A stretch of DNA of 64,000 nucleotides, taken from assembly GCF_046233715.1 (NCBI RefSeq), contig NZ_JBJNRJ010000001.1:62001-126000 (forward strand), read 5' to 3'. How positions within the stretch are numbered: the first letter of the stretch is position 1; every line of letters starts with the position of its first letter. Both the position numbers and the translations under genes were made by a program. The stretch comes from Trujillonella humicola. GTDB taxonomy: Bacteria; Actinomycetota; Actinomycetes; Mycobacteriales; Geodermatophilaceae. Under the pieces are notes generated by a model. It did not search any database and was not told where the DNA came from. It saw only the letters and a program-made list of their open reading frames with translations. Positions 52,738-61,552 of this stretch are shown piece by piece.

Positions 52738-53735
52738 TCAGCCGGTCCGCCGGAACCGTCGCGCGGAGGACACGTCGAAGCGCCGGGTGCCTGGGAGCGG
52801 ATGGGCCAGCATCGCCTCCCGCCGCGCGAGAGCCGCCGGCCACCCGCGCCCCAGATCCGCGTCGGCGACCCGCCAGAAGCGGACACCGGCAGCGGTGAGC
52901 ACCTCGGCTCGGCGCTTCTCCCGCCAGTGGGCCTCCTCGGTCGTGCGGCCGCGCCACGGGTCCCGGTACTCGACCCGGCCGTCGCACTCCATCGCGACGC
53001 CCGCGTCGGGCCACCACCCGTCGACCTCAGCGGTGACCCCGTCGGCGGTCAGGGTCACCTGCAGCCGCGGCTCTGGGACGCCGTCCGCCACGAGCCTCAG
53101 GCGGGTGCGGGTCTCCAGCGGGGACTCGGCGCCGTCGCGAGCCAGGTCCCGGACGCGGCGGGCAGCGGCGGCTCGCGCCATCCGACGACATCATCCACGG
53201 CAGTCCGGAGCTGGGCGGCGGTCAACCGGTCCTGCCACCGGGCGGCGTCGGCGACCACCACAGCGGCTTCGAGCGGCCAGGTGCGCGCCACGTCCGTGAC
53301 GGTGCGGGCCAGCGACGTCACCGGCAGACCGGAGACCAGCTCGGTGGAGCTCGCCGGCAACGGCGCGCACGTCGCCTCGTAGCCAGATCCCCGCCGGTGC
53401 TGGTGGGGATCGGTCAGCGTCACGCACCCCTGCATGCTGCGGGGCGTCGGCAGGCCGTGGAGCACAGCGGCGGAGTAGCCGCTCAGGACCGTCGAGGGCC
53501 GATCCAGGGTGAGCAGCACGGCGGTCGCGTCGATCCGGTGCCGCGCGCCGGCCGACGCGGCGGCGGCCAGGGCGGATGCGGAGATGTGGGCACCTCGGCG
53601 CAGCCGCACCCACTCGCCGCGCGACACGAGGGTGCGCACCTCGCCGTCGCCGAACCCGGCTCGTCGCAGGTCCTGGGAACTGACGACGCCGTGCTGCCGG
53701 CCGGCCGCGGCGTCCAGGAGGAGATGCACGGGCAC
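52738..53735 (-). pseudogene. Frameshifted AbiEi/DUF559-like gene
   Basis: A relative of the gene at 31333-32334 split over two frames. The N-terminal part (from GTG 53735) holds the winged helix HGVVSSQDLRRAGFGDGEVRTLVSRGEWVRLRRGAHI and runs out of homology after LRTAVDDVVGW, near 53180. The C-terminal part continues one frame over with ARAAAARRVRDLARDGAESPLETRTRLRLV. A -1 shift at about 53180 restores the full protein. The nuclease motif is also altered: ECDGR instead of the EFDGK of the intact copy. Decay after loss of function is most likely; a sequencing indel or two overlapping genes are the alternatives. The region 53736-53925 holds no gene. Confidence 0.65.
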
Positions 53736-53925
53736 GACCCTGCTGCGCTCGGTCGCTGCGGCGGTCCCCTCTCCCGGATCTGTGGACAGCGGCAGTCCGT
53801 CCCCGACCACCCGCCGGTGTGCGGCTCCGCTCGCTGTCACGGTGCAGTGATGTCGGCAGGGCGTGGGGCGACGACACAGGTGGACGCTGACGGCGACGGC
53901 CGCAGCGGAGCCGGACAGCCGCGCG

Positions 53926-54753
53926 TCAGCGGTCGCCGAGCTCGGGGTGGGTCCGCCGGATCGTCGCCGTGAGCGCGGTCAGCTCGTCGTCGCCGGCCAT
54001 GAGACGGGTCAGGCTGTCGGCGTCGACGTCCTCGCGGGTCAGGTGGCCGGCCACCTGACCGCTGGCGAGCAGCAGGAAGCTGTCGCCGACCAGGTGGGCG
54101 TAGCGCGGGTTGGCGGTGACGACGACGACCGCGAGCCCGCCGGCCCGCGCCGCGAGCAGCACCTGCCCCGCCTGGGTGGCCCCGGCCACGCTGCGGGGCG
54201 CGGTGGGCTCGTCGACCACGAGGGCGCGGGATCCGAAGTGCAGGGCGCGGGCGATCGCCAGCCCCTGGCGCTCCCCGGGACGCAGGGTGCTCGCCGGCCG
54301 GTCCGGGTCGACCCCGCCGAGCCCGACCCGCTCCAGCGCGCGCACGGCGGTGGCGCGCGCCGCGGCGACGTCGAGCCGGCGCAACGGCCACACGCCCACC
54401 GTGGGCTCGACCCCCATCGTGACGTTCCGCCACACCGACAGCAGCGGGGCGACGGCGAGGTCGTTCCAGACCGTCGCGATCCCGGCCGCCCGGGCGTCGC
54501 GCGGGGAGCGGAACCGTGCCGGCCGGCCGTCGAGCAGCAGCTCTCCCTCGTCGGGCCGGGTCAGGCCGGAGAGCACCGAGACCAGCGTCGACTTGCCCGA
54601 GCCGTTCTCCCCGAGGACGCACGTGATCGTGCCGGGCGCGAACGCCGCGCCGACCCGGGACAGCGCCGCGACGCTGCCGTACCGGACGGTCACCCGGCGC
54701 AGCTCCAGTGCCGCGGTGGTCCCGGCCGGCTCGGGCCGCACGGGGTCGCTCAC
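53926..54753 (-). CDS. Ribose/sugar-type ABC transporter ATP-binding protein with non-canonical motifs
   Basis: 275 aa, a single nucleotide-binding domain like the one-domain sugar ATPases paired with RbsC-type permeases. Walker A GENGSGKS (49-56) and Walker B ALVVDE (E182) are intact. The Q-loop Gln is Asn (VWN97), the signature LSGGQ reads LRPGE, and the H-loop His is Ala (VTA214N where relatives have ISHN). ATP binding should persist, but coupling and hydrolysis may be impaired. The GTG overlaps the permease stop (GTGA). No substrate-binding protein gene is adjacent. Confidence 0.82.
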   Translation of the reverse strand: MSDPVRPEPAGTTAALELRRVTVRYGSVAALSRVGAAFAPGTITCVLGENGSGKSTLVSVLSGLTRPDEGELLLDGRPARFRSPRDARAAGIATVWNDLAVAPLLSVWRNVTMGVEPTVGVWPLRRLDVAAARATAVRALERVGLGGVDPDRPASTLRPGERQGLAIARALHFGSRALVVDEPTAPRSVAGATQAGQVLLAARAGGLAVVVVTANPRYAHLVGDSFLLLASGQVAGHLTREDVDADSLTRLMAGDDELTALTATIRRTHPELGDR

Positions 54754-55808
54754 GAGCGGGGCACCGAACGCAGCCGGGTGCGGACGGCGCCGCTGGCGAG
54801 GAGGGCCACCAGCAGCAGCACGCCGAGGAAGGCCTGGAACCACAGCGGGTCCCAGCCGGCGAGCGTGACCCCGAAGCGGACGACGGCGTAGAGCAGCGCG
54901 CCGACCGCGGTGCCGACGACGGACCCGTAGCCGCCGGTGAGCAGGCAGCCACCGATCACCGCGACGACGATGAACTCGACCGCCGGCATGAGCGAGGCAT
55001 CGGCTTCGGCGCTCCCGATCCGCACGAGGGCCAGCGTGCCCACCAGCCAGCCGGCCGCCGCGGTGCTGCAGAAGAGGGCCACCGTGGTGCGCCGGACCGG
55101 GACACCGAGCTCCCGGGCGGCGCGCCGGGCCCCGCCCACGGCGAAGACGGCGTTGCCGAACCGGGTCCGCCACAGCGCCCAGGCCGCCAGCGCGGTGAGC
55201 GCCAGCCACCACAGGACCGACACGTGGAACGTCGCGCGGTCCCACTGCCAGGTGGCGTCGAAGACCGTGCGCGCCGAGGACCACCCCGGGGAGCGGTCCA
55301 GCCCCTGCAGCACCGTCGTCCCGGCGATCGCGCGGGTCCCGGCGAGCGCCACTCCCTGCAGGACGAGGTGAGCGGCCAGGGTGACCAGGAAGCTCGGCAG
55401 TCCTGTGCGCGCCACGAGCCACCCGTTGACCAGCCCCACGAGCAGGGAGGCGGCCAGCGAGGCCCCGAGCGCCGGCCAGATGCCCCAGCCCGCCTGGGTG
55501 ACGAGCAGGCCGGTGCACAGCGCGCTGGCGCCGGCGACCATCCCGATCGACAGGTCGAAGTGGCCGGAGATCAGCAGCAGCCCGACGGCGAGGGCCCCGA
55601 TGCCCAGCGGGGCCGCGCTGTTCAGCACGCCGGCCAGGCCTGCCACGCTGACCAGGCCCGGCGCCTGCAGCGCGAAGAAGACGGTGGCCGCGACCAGGCC
55701 GATCCAGGCGGCCGTGCTGGGCCGGGCCAGCGTCCGGTCGAGCAGGCGCCGGGGCGGGGTCCTGCTCCCCGCGGCCGGCCCGAATCCGGGCAGCGGACCG
55801 GCGGTCAC
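54750..55808 (-). CDS. ABC transporter permease, RbsC/XylH type
   Basis: About 352 aa with eight to ten hydrophobic segments. The family hallmarks are LNSAAPLGIGALAVGLLLISGHFDLSIGMVAG (the cytoplasmic EAA-like loop of sugar permeases), VNGWLVARTGLPSFLVTLAAHLVLQGVAL, FGNAVFAVGGARRAARELGV and VIGGCLLTGGYGSVVGTAVGALL. It would import a monosaccharide or nucleoside-like solute. The start is uncertain (GTG 55808 or 55865), and neither has a clear Shine-Dalgarno. It is coupled to the ATPase downstream. Confidence 0.82.
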   Translation of the reverse strand: MTAGPLPGFGPAAGSRTPPRRLLDRTLARPSTAAWIGLVAATVFFALQAPGLVSVAGLAGVLNSAAPLGIGALAVGLLLISGHFDLSIGMVAGASALCTGLLVTQAGWGIWPALGASLAASLLVGLVNGWLVARTGLPSFLVTLAAHLVLQGVALAGTRAIAGTTVLQGLDRSPGWSSARTVFDATWQWDRATFHVSVLWWLALTALAAWALWRTRFGNAVFAVGGARRAARELGVPVRRTTVALFCSTAAAGWLVGTLALVRIGSAEADASLMPAVEFIVVAVIGGCLLTGGYGSVVGTAVGALLYAVVRFGVTLAGWDPLWFQAFLGVLLLVALLASGAVRTRLRSVPRS

Positions 55809-55912
55809 GGGCGCGGGCGGCGGGACGACGGCAGCGGAGCCTCCTCGACTGCGGGGAGAAGGCACCAGTGTCCACGACCGCCGCTGGCCGCCACCGGGCC
55901 GGTCCGGCGCGG

Positions 55913-56548
55913 TCAGGGCTGCAGCCGCCAGCGGACGCGGTCGTCGGAGAACCAGGTCCACCGGGTGACCGGCCGGGGGTAGGGGACGCCGTCGCGGGTG
56001 ACCCGGGCGGGATCGCAGGCGATCTGCAGGGCCCGGCCGCGGGTCAGGCTCGCCGGGCGCATCGGCAGCGTGGTGACCACGACGCGCATGGTGTCCACCG
56101 CCCGCCAGTCGGGTCGGGCGGTGATCCGCGTGATCATCCCGTCGGCCACCTTCGCGTCGTCGTGGTGGGCCTGGGCGCCGAAGCGGTGCCGGCGGAACAT
56201 CCGGCCGGGGCGGCCGTCGTCGGCGTCCCCGGCCGGCTCGACCCGGCCGGAGTGCAGCAGGACGCCGCCGTGGTCGTCCCGGACCAGCGTCATCACCCGC
56301 TCGGGGCCGCCGGTGCCGATGCCCAGGTCGCGCGCCAGCCCGCGGGAGAGCTTGTCGTCGGCCGGGTCCCAGGAGACGACGACGTCGGCGGTGCGGGAGG
56401 CGGCGTTCAGCGCGGCCAGCACGCCGGCGAGGGCCGGGACCGGGCCGCGGACGAGCAGCGACGGCGCCTCCGGTGCGCCCGCGACGGCGGCGGAGGCGGG
56501 CGCCTCGTCGGGGGCGAGACCGCGCAGGTCCAACTCGAGCGGGGGCAT
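55913..56548 (-). CDS. Hypothetical protein upstream of purA
   Basis: 211 aa, not recognised. There is no signal peptide or membrane segment. It begins MPPLELDLRGLAPDEAP, contains a long Ala-rich segment with ADVVVSWDPADDKLSRGLARDLG, and a C-terminal half rich in charged and aromatic residues (MFRRHRFGAQAHHDDAKVADGMITRITARPDW, VTRWTWFSDDRVRWRL). Its third-codon GC bias and regular ATG suggest a real gene. It is divergent from purA, sharing a 65-bp intergenic promoter region. Confidence 0.65.
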   Translation of the reverse strand: MPPLELDLRGLAPDEAPASAAVAGAPEAPSLLVRGPVPALAGVLAALNAASRTADVVVSWDPADDKLSRGLARDLGIGTGGPERVMTLVRDDHGGVLLHSGRVEPAGDADDGRPGRMFRRHRFGAQAHHDDAKVADGMITRITARPDWRAVDTMRVVVTTLPMRPASLTRGRALQIACDPARVTRDGVPYPRPVTRWTWFSDDRVRWRLQP

Positions 56549-56613
56549 GCGATTACCCTGCCACTGCCAGGCCGGTCATCACCGGTTCCGCAGTGTGAGG
56601 GGATCTACGAGCG

Positions 56614-57903
56614 ATGCCGGCTGTCGTGCTGATCGGTGCCCAGTGGGGCGACGAGGGCAAGGGCAAGGCGACCGACCTGCTCGGTGGCCGCGTGCCCTAC
56701 GTGGTCCGCTACCAGGGCGGCAACAACGCCGGCCACACGGTGATCACGCCGGACGGCGAGCGGTACGCGCTGCACCTGATCCCCTCGGGGATCCTCACGC
56801 CGGGCTGCACCCCGGTCATCGGGAACGGCGTCGTGGTCGACCCCGAGGTGCTGATCCGGGAGCTGACGGGACTGGAGGAGCGCGGGGTCGACACCTCGCG
56901 GCTGGTGATCTCCGCCGACGCGCACTTGATCATGCCCCACCACCGTGCCCTCGACAAGGTCACCGAGCGGTTCCTGGGCAAGCGGAAGATCGGCACCACC
57001 GGGCGCGGCATCGGGCCGGCGTACGGCGACAAGGTCGCCCGCACCGGCATCCGCGTGGCCGACCTGCTCGACCTGTCGATCCTGCGCCAGAAGCTCGAGG
57101 GCACGCTGCAGGAGAAGAACCAGGTCCTGGTCAAGGTCTACAACCGCCGGGCCATCGACGTCGACGAGGTCGTCGAGGAGTACGCGGGCTACGCCGAGCA
57201 GCTCAAGCAGCGGATCGCCGACACCCGGCTGATGCTCGGCCGGGCGCTGGACGCCGGCGAGTGGGTGCTGCTGGAGGGGTCGCAGGGGACCCTGCTGGAC
57301 GTCGACCACGGCACGTATCCGTTCGTCACGTCGTCCAACCCGACCGCCGGCGGCGCGGCCGTGGGCAGCGGCATCGGACCCACCCGGATCTCCCGGGTGG
57401 TCGGCATCCTCAAGGCGTACACCACGCGCGTGGGCTCGGGCCCGTTCCCCACCGAGCTGTTCGACGCCAACGGGGAGTACCTGCGCAAGCACGGCGGCGA
57501 GGTCGGCGTGACCACCGGGCGGGATCGCCGCTGCGGCTGGTTCGACGCCGTCATCGCGCGGTACGCCAGCCGGGTCAACGGCATCACCGACTACTTCCTC
57601 ACCAAGCTCGACGTCCTGTCCGGGCTGGAGACGGTGCCGATCTGCGTGGCCTACGAGATCGACGGCGTCCGGCACGACGAGATGCCGATGACGCAGACCG
57701 ACTTCCACCACGCGACGCCGGTCTACGAGGAGATGCCGGGCTGGTTCGAGGACATCCGGCACTGCCGGAGCTTCGACGAGCTGCCGGCGAACGCGCGGGC
57801 CTACGTGCGCCGGGTGGAGGAGCTGGCCGGGGCGCGGGTGAGCGTGATCGGTGTCGGGCCCGGCCGCGACGAGAACGTCGTCCTGCACGACCTCATCGGC
57901 TGA
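56614..57903 (+). CDS. purA: Adenylosuccinate synthetase
   Basis: 429 aa. The GTP/IMP motifs are QWGDEGKGKATDLL at the start, GGNNAGHTV, GTTGRGIGPAYGDK and GSQGTLLDVDHGTYPFVTSSN, with the late RDRRCGWFDAV. It joins aspartate to IMP, the first committed step to AMP. The stop codon forms the edge of a strong terminator hairpin shared with the convergent GDPD gene. Confidence 0.99.
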   Translation: MPAVVLIGAQWGDEGKGKATDLLGGRVPYVVRYQGGNNAGHTVITPDGERYALHLIPSGILTPGCTPVIGNGVVVDPEVLIRELTGLEERGVDTSRLVISADAHLIMPHHRALDKVTERFLGKRKIGTTGRGIGPAYGDKVARTGIRVADLLDLSILRQKLEGTLQEKNQVLVKVYNRRAIDVDEVVEEYAGYAEQLKQRIADTRLMLGRALDAGEWVLLEGSQGTLLDVDHGTYPFVTSSNPTAGGAAVGSGIGPTRISRVVGILKAYTTRVGSGPFPTELFDANGEYLRKHGGEVGVTTGRDRRCGWFDAVIARYASRVNGITDYFLTKLDVLSGLETVPICVAYEIDGVRHDEMPMTQTDFHHATPVYEEMPGWFEDIRHCRSFDELPANARAYVRRVEELAGARVSVIGVGPGRDENVVLHDLIG

Positions 57904-57948
57904 GCGGAGTGCGGGAAGCGAGGAAACCTCGCCTCCTGCACTCCGCTC
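57902..57948. terminator. Bidirectional terminator hairpin between purA and the GDPD gene
   Basis: GAGCGGAGTGC (57902-57912) pairs with GCACTCCGCTC (57938-57948). Inside, GCGAGG/CCTCGC closes an AAA loop. The arms include bases of both stop codons, so both transcripts end in the same structure. Confidence 0.85.
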
Positions 57949-58978
57949 AGGCGGCGGCGGGGACCGCGGCGATCTCCTCGCGGACGGCGACGGCGACCTC
58001 GGGGGAGTCGGTGATCAGGCCGTCGACGCCCAGCCCGAGCAGCAGACGCGCCTCGCCGGCGGCGTCGCCGGGAGCGGCCGGGTCGTCGCCGAGCTGCAGG
58101 TGCCGCGGCAGGAAGAGGTTCTCGGCCCGCAGCGTCCACGGGACCACCGCCAGGCCGGCCTGGTGCGCCCGGGCGACGAGGTCGGTCACGCCGGTCAGGT
58201 ACCCCTCGGCGTCGCGCGGCAGGATCCGGTGCCGGCTGGGCGCGATGCCCTGCGCGTAGGTGGAGATCCCGCGCAGCCCGGCGTTGGTGAGCAGCTGGTC
58301 GTCGTCGGGCACGTCGTCGACGAGCTGGTACATCGTCGGCCCGTCGTCCCCGAGCAGCGCGCGCAGGGCGCGCAGCCCGGGCGCGTCGAAGGACTGCACG
58401 ATCACCGTGCCGTCGGGGGAGACGGCGTCCAGCCGGCGCAGCTCGGCGGCCACGAGCTCGGTCATGGGGAGGCCCTGCCCGGCTGACCAGGTCGGCTTCT
58501 TCAGCTCGGCCAGCACGCGGATCGGCCGCAGGGGGGTCGACCGGCGGCGGGCGATCTCGACGACCTCGGCCAGCGTGAGGATGCCGAACCGCCGGTCGTA
58601 CGCGGTGTTGAGCGGGCGCATGTCCGGCATGCGCTCCATCGCCCGCAGCGTGCGGAGCTCGGCGAGGGTCAGGTCCTCGGCGAACCAGCCGGTGCGCTCC
58701 TTGTCCCCCACCACCCGGGTCGTGCGGCGGTCGGCGAACTCGGGTCGGACCGAGATGTCGGTGGTCCGGGAGAGCTCGTTCTCGTGGCGGACGACGAGCG
58801 CGCCGTCCCTGCTGACCACGACGTCGGGCTCGATCAGGTCGGCGCCGAGGTCGATGGCGAGCTCGTAGCTCGCGGCGGTGTGCTCCGGGCGGTAGGCCGG
58901 GGCGCCGCGGTGGCCGACGATCACGGGACGGGGGAAGCGGGTCGCAGGACTGGTTGCCTGCGACACGGTCGCGTGCAT
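57947..58978 (-). CDS. Glycerophosphodiester phosphodiesterase (GDPD) family protein
   Basis: 343 aa. VIVGHRGAPAYRPEHTAASYELAIDLGADLIEPDVVVSRDGALVVRHENELSRTT carries the catalytic His-Arg-Gly, Glu and Asp ligands and the second catalytic His. The insertion and end VDGLITDSPE are typical. It releases glycerol-3-phosphate from lipid head groups. No clear signal peptide is seen, so it is probably cytoplasmic or leaderless-exported. Confidence 0.92.
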   Translation of the reverse strand: MHATVSQATSPATRFPRPVIVGHRGAPAYRPEHTAASYELAIDLGADLIEPDVVVSRDGALVVRHENELSRTTDISVRPEFADRRTTRVVGDKERTGWFAEDLTLAELRTLRAMERMPDMRPLNTAYDRRFGILTLAEVVEIARRRSTPLRPIRVLAELKKPTWSAGQGLPMTELVAAELRRLDAVSPDGTVIVQSFDAPGLRALRALLGDDGPTMYQLVDDVPDDDQLLTNAGLRGISTYAQGIAPSRHRILPRDAEGYLTGVTDLVARAHQAGLAVVPWTLRAENLFLPRHLQLGDDPAAPGDAAGEARLLLGLGVDGLITDSPEVAVAVREEIAAVPAAA

Positions 58979-59207
58979 GACCCAAGGACACCCCACCCAG
59001 GTGGACGCGCGGCGAACGCCGCGCGGCGTTTCCCGCACGATTCGGCGGACGCGCTGGTCACGGCGCCGACCCACGGGGCGCGTGTGACGAAAGTCGCGTG
59101 TGGGCCCGGCCGTGCCCCCGTGCCGGCCCGCGGGAGCCGGACCTCGACCGGGCCCCGGGTGGAAATCCGGACGACAACGGCGGTGCGCCGGTCCACCATC
59201 GGGCGGC

Positions 59208-60230
59208 GTGGACGACCTCGCGCTGCTCGGATGGGACGACGCCCGGGCCGCCGACCTGCCCGCCGGCACCCGGCCGGCGCGGGTGGCCCGGATCGACCGC
59301 GGTCTGCTGACCGTGCTCGCGGCCGGCGGCGAACGGCGGGCGCACCCGGCGCCCGCGCTGCACGAGGGCACCGGCCCGGCGGTGGGCGACTGGGTGGCCC
59401 TGCGAGGCGACCTCGCGGTCGCGGTGCTGCCGCGGCGGACGGCGTTCGTGCGCACCGCGGCCGGCCGGACGTCCGCGCCCCAGGTCGTCGCCGCCGACCT
59501 GGACACGGTGCTGGTGGTCGATGCGCTGGACGGGCCCGTCCGGCTGCGGCGGATCGAGCGCTACCTCGCGGTGGCGTGGGGCAGCGGCGCCGAGCCGGTC
59601 GTCGTCCTCACCAAGGCCGACCTGTGCGACGACGTCCCGGCCGCCGTCGGCGAGGTCGCCGCGGCCGTCCTGGGGGTGGAGGTCGTCGCGGTGAGCGCGG
59701 TGACCGGTGCCGGCGTGGAGGCGGTCGGCGCGCTGCTGGGCCCGGGCCGGACGGGGGCGCTGGTCGGGCCCTCCGGCGTCGGGAAGTCCAGCCTGGTGAA
59801 CGCGCTGGCCGGGGAGCCGCTCGTGGCGACCGGGGCGGTGCGCGCGGCCGACCGCCGCGGCCGGCACACGACGACGGCCCGGGAGCTGCACCGGCTGCCC
59901 AGTGGCGGGCTGCTGGTCGACACCCCCGGCATGCGCGAGCTCGCCCTGGCCGACGACGAGGGGGTCGACACCGCCTACGCCGACGTCGCCGAGCTGGCGC
60001 TCTCCTGCCGCTTCCGCGACTGCGGGCACCGCAGCGAACCGGGGTGCGCGGTCGTGGCCGCGGTCGAGGAGGGCCTCCTGGACGCCGGCCGGCTGTCCGG
60101 GTGGCGCAAGCTGCAGGCGGAGGCGCGCCGCCAGGCACTGCGGTCCGACGCCCGGGCCCGCGCCGCCGAGCACGCCCGGGTGCGGTCCCTGCACAAGGCC
60201 ATGCGGGCGCAGCCCAACCGGCTGCGCTGA
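59208..60230 (+). CDS. rsgA: Ribosome small subunit-dependent GTPase A
   Basis: 340 aa, a circularly permuted GTPase. An N-terminal OB-fold (RPARVARIDRGLLTVLA...GDWVALRGDLAVAVLPRRTAFVR) is followed by G4 VVLTKADL, G1 LVGPSGVGKSSLVNAL, G2 GRHTTTARELH and G3 LLVDTPGMREL, then the zinc knuckle CRFRDCGHRSEPGC. It assists late 30S maturation. The 229-bp stretch before it shows no gene. Confidence 0.95.
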   Translation: MDDLALLGWDDARAADLPAGTRPARVARIDRGLLTVLAAGGERRAHPAPALHEGTGPAVGDWVALRGDLAVAVLPRRTAFVRTAAGRTSAPQVVAADLDTVLVVDALDGPVRLRRIERYLAVAWGSGAEPVVVLTKADLCDDVPAAVGEVAAAVLGVEVVAVSAVTGAGVEAVGALLGPGRTGALVGPSGVGKSSLVNALAGEPLVATGAVRAADRRGRHTTTARELHRLPSGGLLVDTPGMRELALADDEGVDTAYADVAELALSCRFRDCGHRSEPGCAVVAAVEEGLLDAGRLSGWRKLQAEARRQALRSDARARAAEHARVRSLHKAMRAQPNRLR

Positions 60231-60251
60231 CCGGCCGGCCACGCACCTCGG

Positions 60252-60257
60252 TAGGGT
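60252..60257 (+). promoter_or_regulatory. -10 element of near-leaderless purD promoter
   Basis: TAGGGT ends 8 nt before the purD GTG, and no Shine-Dalgarno is present. The same hexamer precedes pyrE and dnaK. Confidence 0.5.
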
Positions 60258-60265
60258 CGCCGTCC

Positions 60266-61537
60266 GTGCGCGTGCTCGTGATCGGCTCCGGTGCCCGGGA
60301 GCACGCCCTGTGCGTGGCTCTGCAGTCCGACCCCGCGGTGACCGCGCTGGGCTGCGCGCCGGGCAACGCGGGCACCCGCGCGATCGCCGAGCCGGCGGCG
60401 CTCGACGCGTCCGACCCCGTCGCGATCGCGGCGCTGGCCGCGGGCTGGCGCGCCGACCTCGTCGTGATCGGGCCCGAGGTGCCGCTGGTCGCCGGCGCCG
60501 CCGACGCCGTACGCGAGGCGGGCATCGCCTGCTTCGGCCCCTCGGCGCAGGCCGCGCAGCTGGAGGGCAGCAAGTTCTTCGCCAAGCACGTCATGGCGGC
60601 GGCGGGGGTGCCCACCGCCCGGTCGTGGCCCGTCGGCGGGCCGGCCGAGCTGCAGACGGCGCTCGACGAGGCCGGCGCGCTGGCGCCCGGGTCCCCGTAC
60701 GTGGTGAAGGACGACGGCCTCGCGGCCGGCAAGGGCGTCGTCGTCACCGCCGACCGCGACGCCGCGCTCGCCCACGGGCGGGCGGTGCTGGAGGCCGGCG
60801 GCGCCGTCCTCGTGGAGGAGTACCTGGACGGCCCGGAGGTGTCGCTGTTCGCCGTCACCGACGGGACGACGGTGCTCCCGCTGCTGCCGGCCCAGGACCA
60901 CAAGCGGCGCGACGACGGTGACGCCGGCCCCAACACCGGCGGCATGGGGGCCTACGCACCGCTGCCCTGGGCGCCGCCGGGCCTGGTGGAGGAGGTGCTG
61001 GACACGGTGCTGCAGCCGACCGTCGAGGAGATGGCCCGCCGCGGGGAGCGGTTCTCCGGGCTCCTGTACGCCGGTCTCGCGCTGACCTCCCGCGGCGTGC
61101 GCGTCGTCGAGTTCAACGCCCGCTTCGGGGATCCGGAGACGCAGGTCGTGCTGCCGCTGCTGGAGACGCCGCTGGCCGGGCTGCTGCACGCCGCTGCCAC
61201 GGGCACGCTCGCGGGCCACCCGCCGCTGCGCTGGTCCGACGGCGCCGCGGTGACCGTCGTCGTCGCCGCCGAGGGGTACCCGGAGCGGCCGCGCACCGGG
61301 GACCCGGTCACCGGCGCCGACGCCGAGGGTGTGCTGCACGCCGGCACCGCGGTCGGCGCCGACGGGGCCGTCCGCTCGGCCGGCGGTCGCGTCCTCGCCG
61401 TCACCGCGACCGGATCGGACCTCGCCGCGGCCCGCCGGGCCGCCTACGAGCGGGTCGCCGGGGTGCGGCTGGCCGGCGCGCACTGGCGCAGCGACATCGC
61501 GCTGGCCGCGGTCGAGGGCCGCATCACCGTCCCGTAG
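60266..61537 (+). CDS. purD: Phosphoribosylamine-glycine ligase
   Basis: 423 aa ATP-grasp enzyme. The start MRVLVIGSGAREHALC, GPEVPLVAG, SKFFAKHVM, YVVKDDGLAAGKGVVV, HKRRDDGDAGPNTGGMGAY and FNARFGDPETQVVLPLL are all hallmark motifs. It makes glycinamide ribonucleotide. It belongs to the purine gene neighbourhood with purA and purB. Confidence 0.98.
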   Translation: MRVLVIGSGAREHALCVALQSDPAVTALGCAPGNAGTRAIAEPAALDASDPVAIAALAAGWRADLVVIGPEVPLVAGAADAVREAGIACFGPSAQAAQLEGSKFFAKHVMAAAGVPTARSWPVGGPAELQTALDEAGALAPGSPYVVKDDGLAAGKGVVVTADRDAALAHGRAVLEAGGAVLVEEYLDGPEVSLFAVTDGTTVLPLLPAQDHKRRDDGDAGPNTGGMGAYAPLPWAPPGLVEEVLDTVLQPTVEEMARRGERFSGLLYAGLALTSRGVRVVEFNARFGDPETQVVLPLLETPLAGLLHAAATGTLAGHPPLRWSDGAAVTVVVAAEGYPERPRTGDPVTGADAEGVLHAGTAVGADGAVRSAGGRVLAVTATGSDLAAARRAAYERVAGVRLAGAHWRSDIALAAVEGRITVP

Positions 61538-61552
61538 CCCAGCCGTCGGCCG

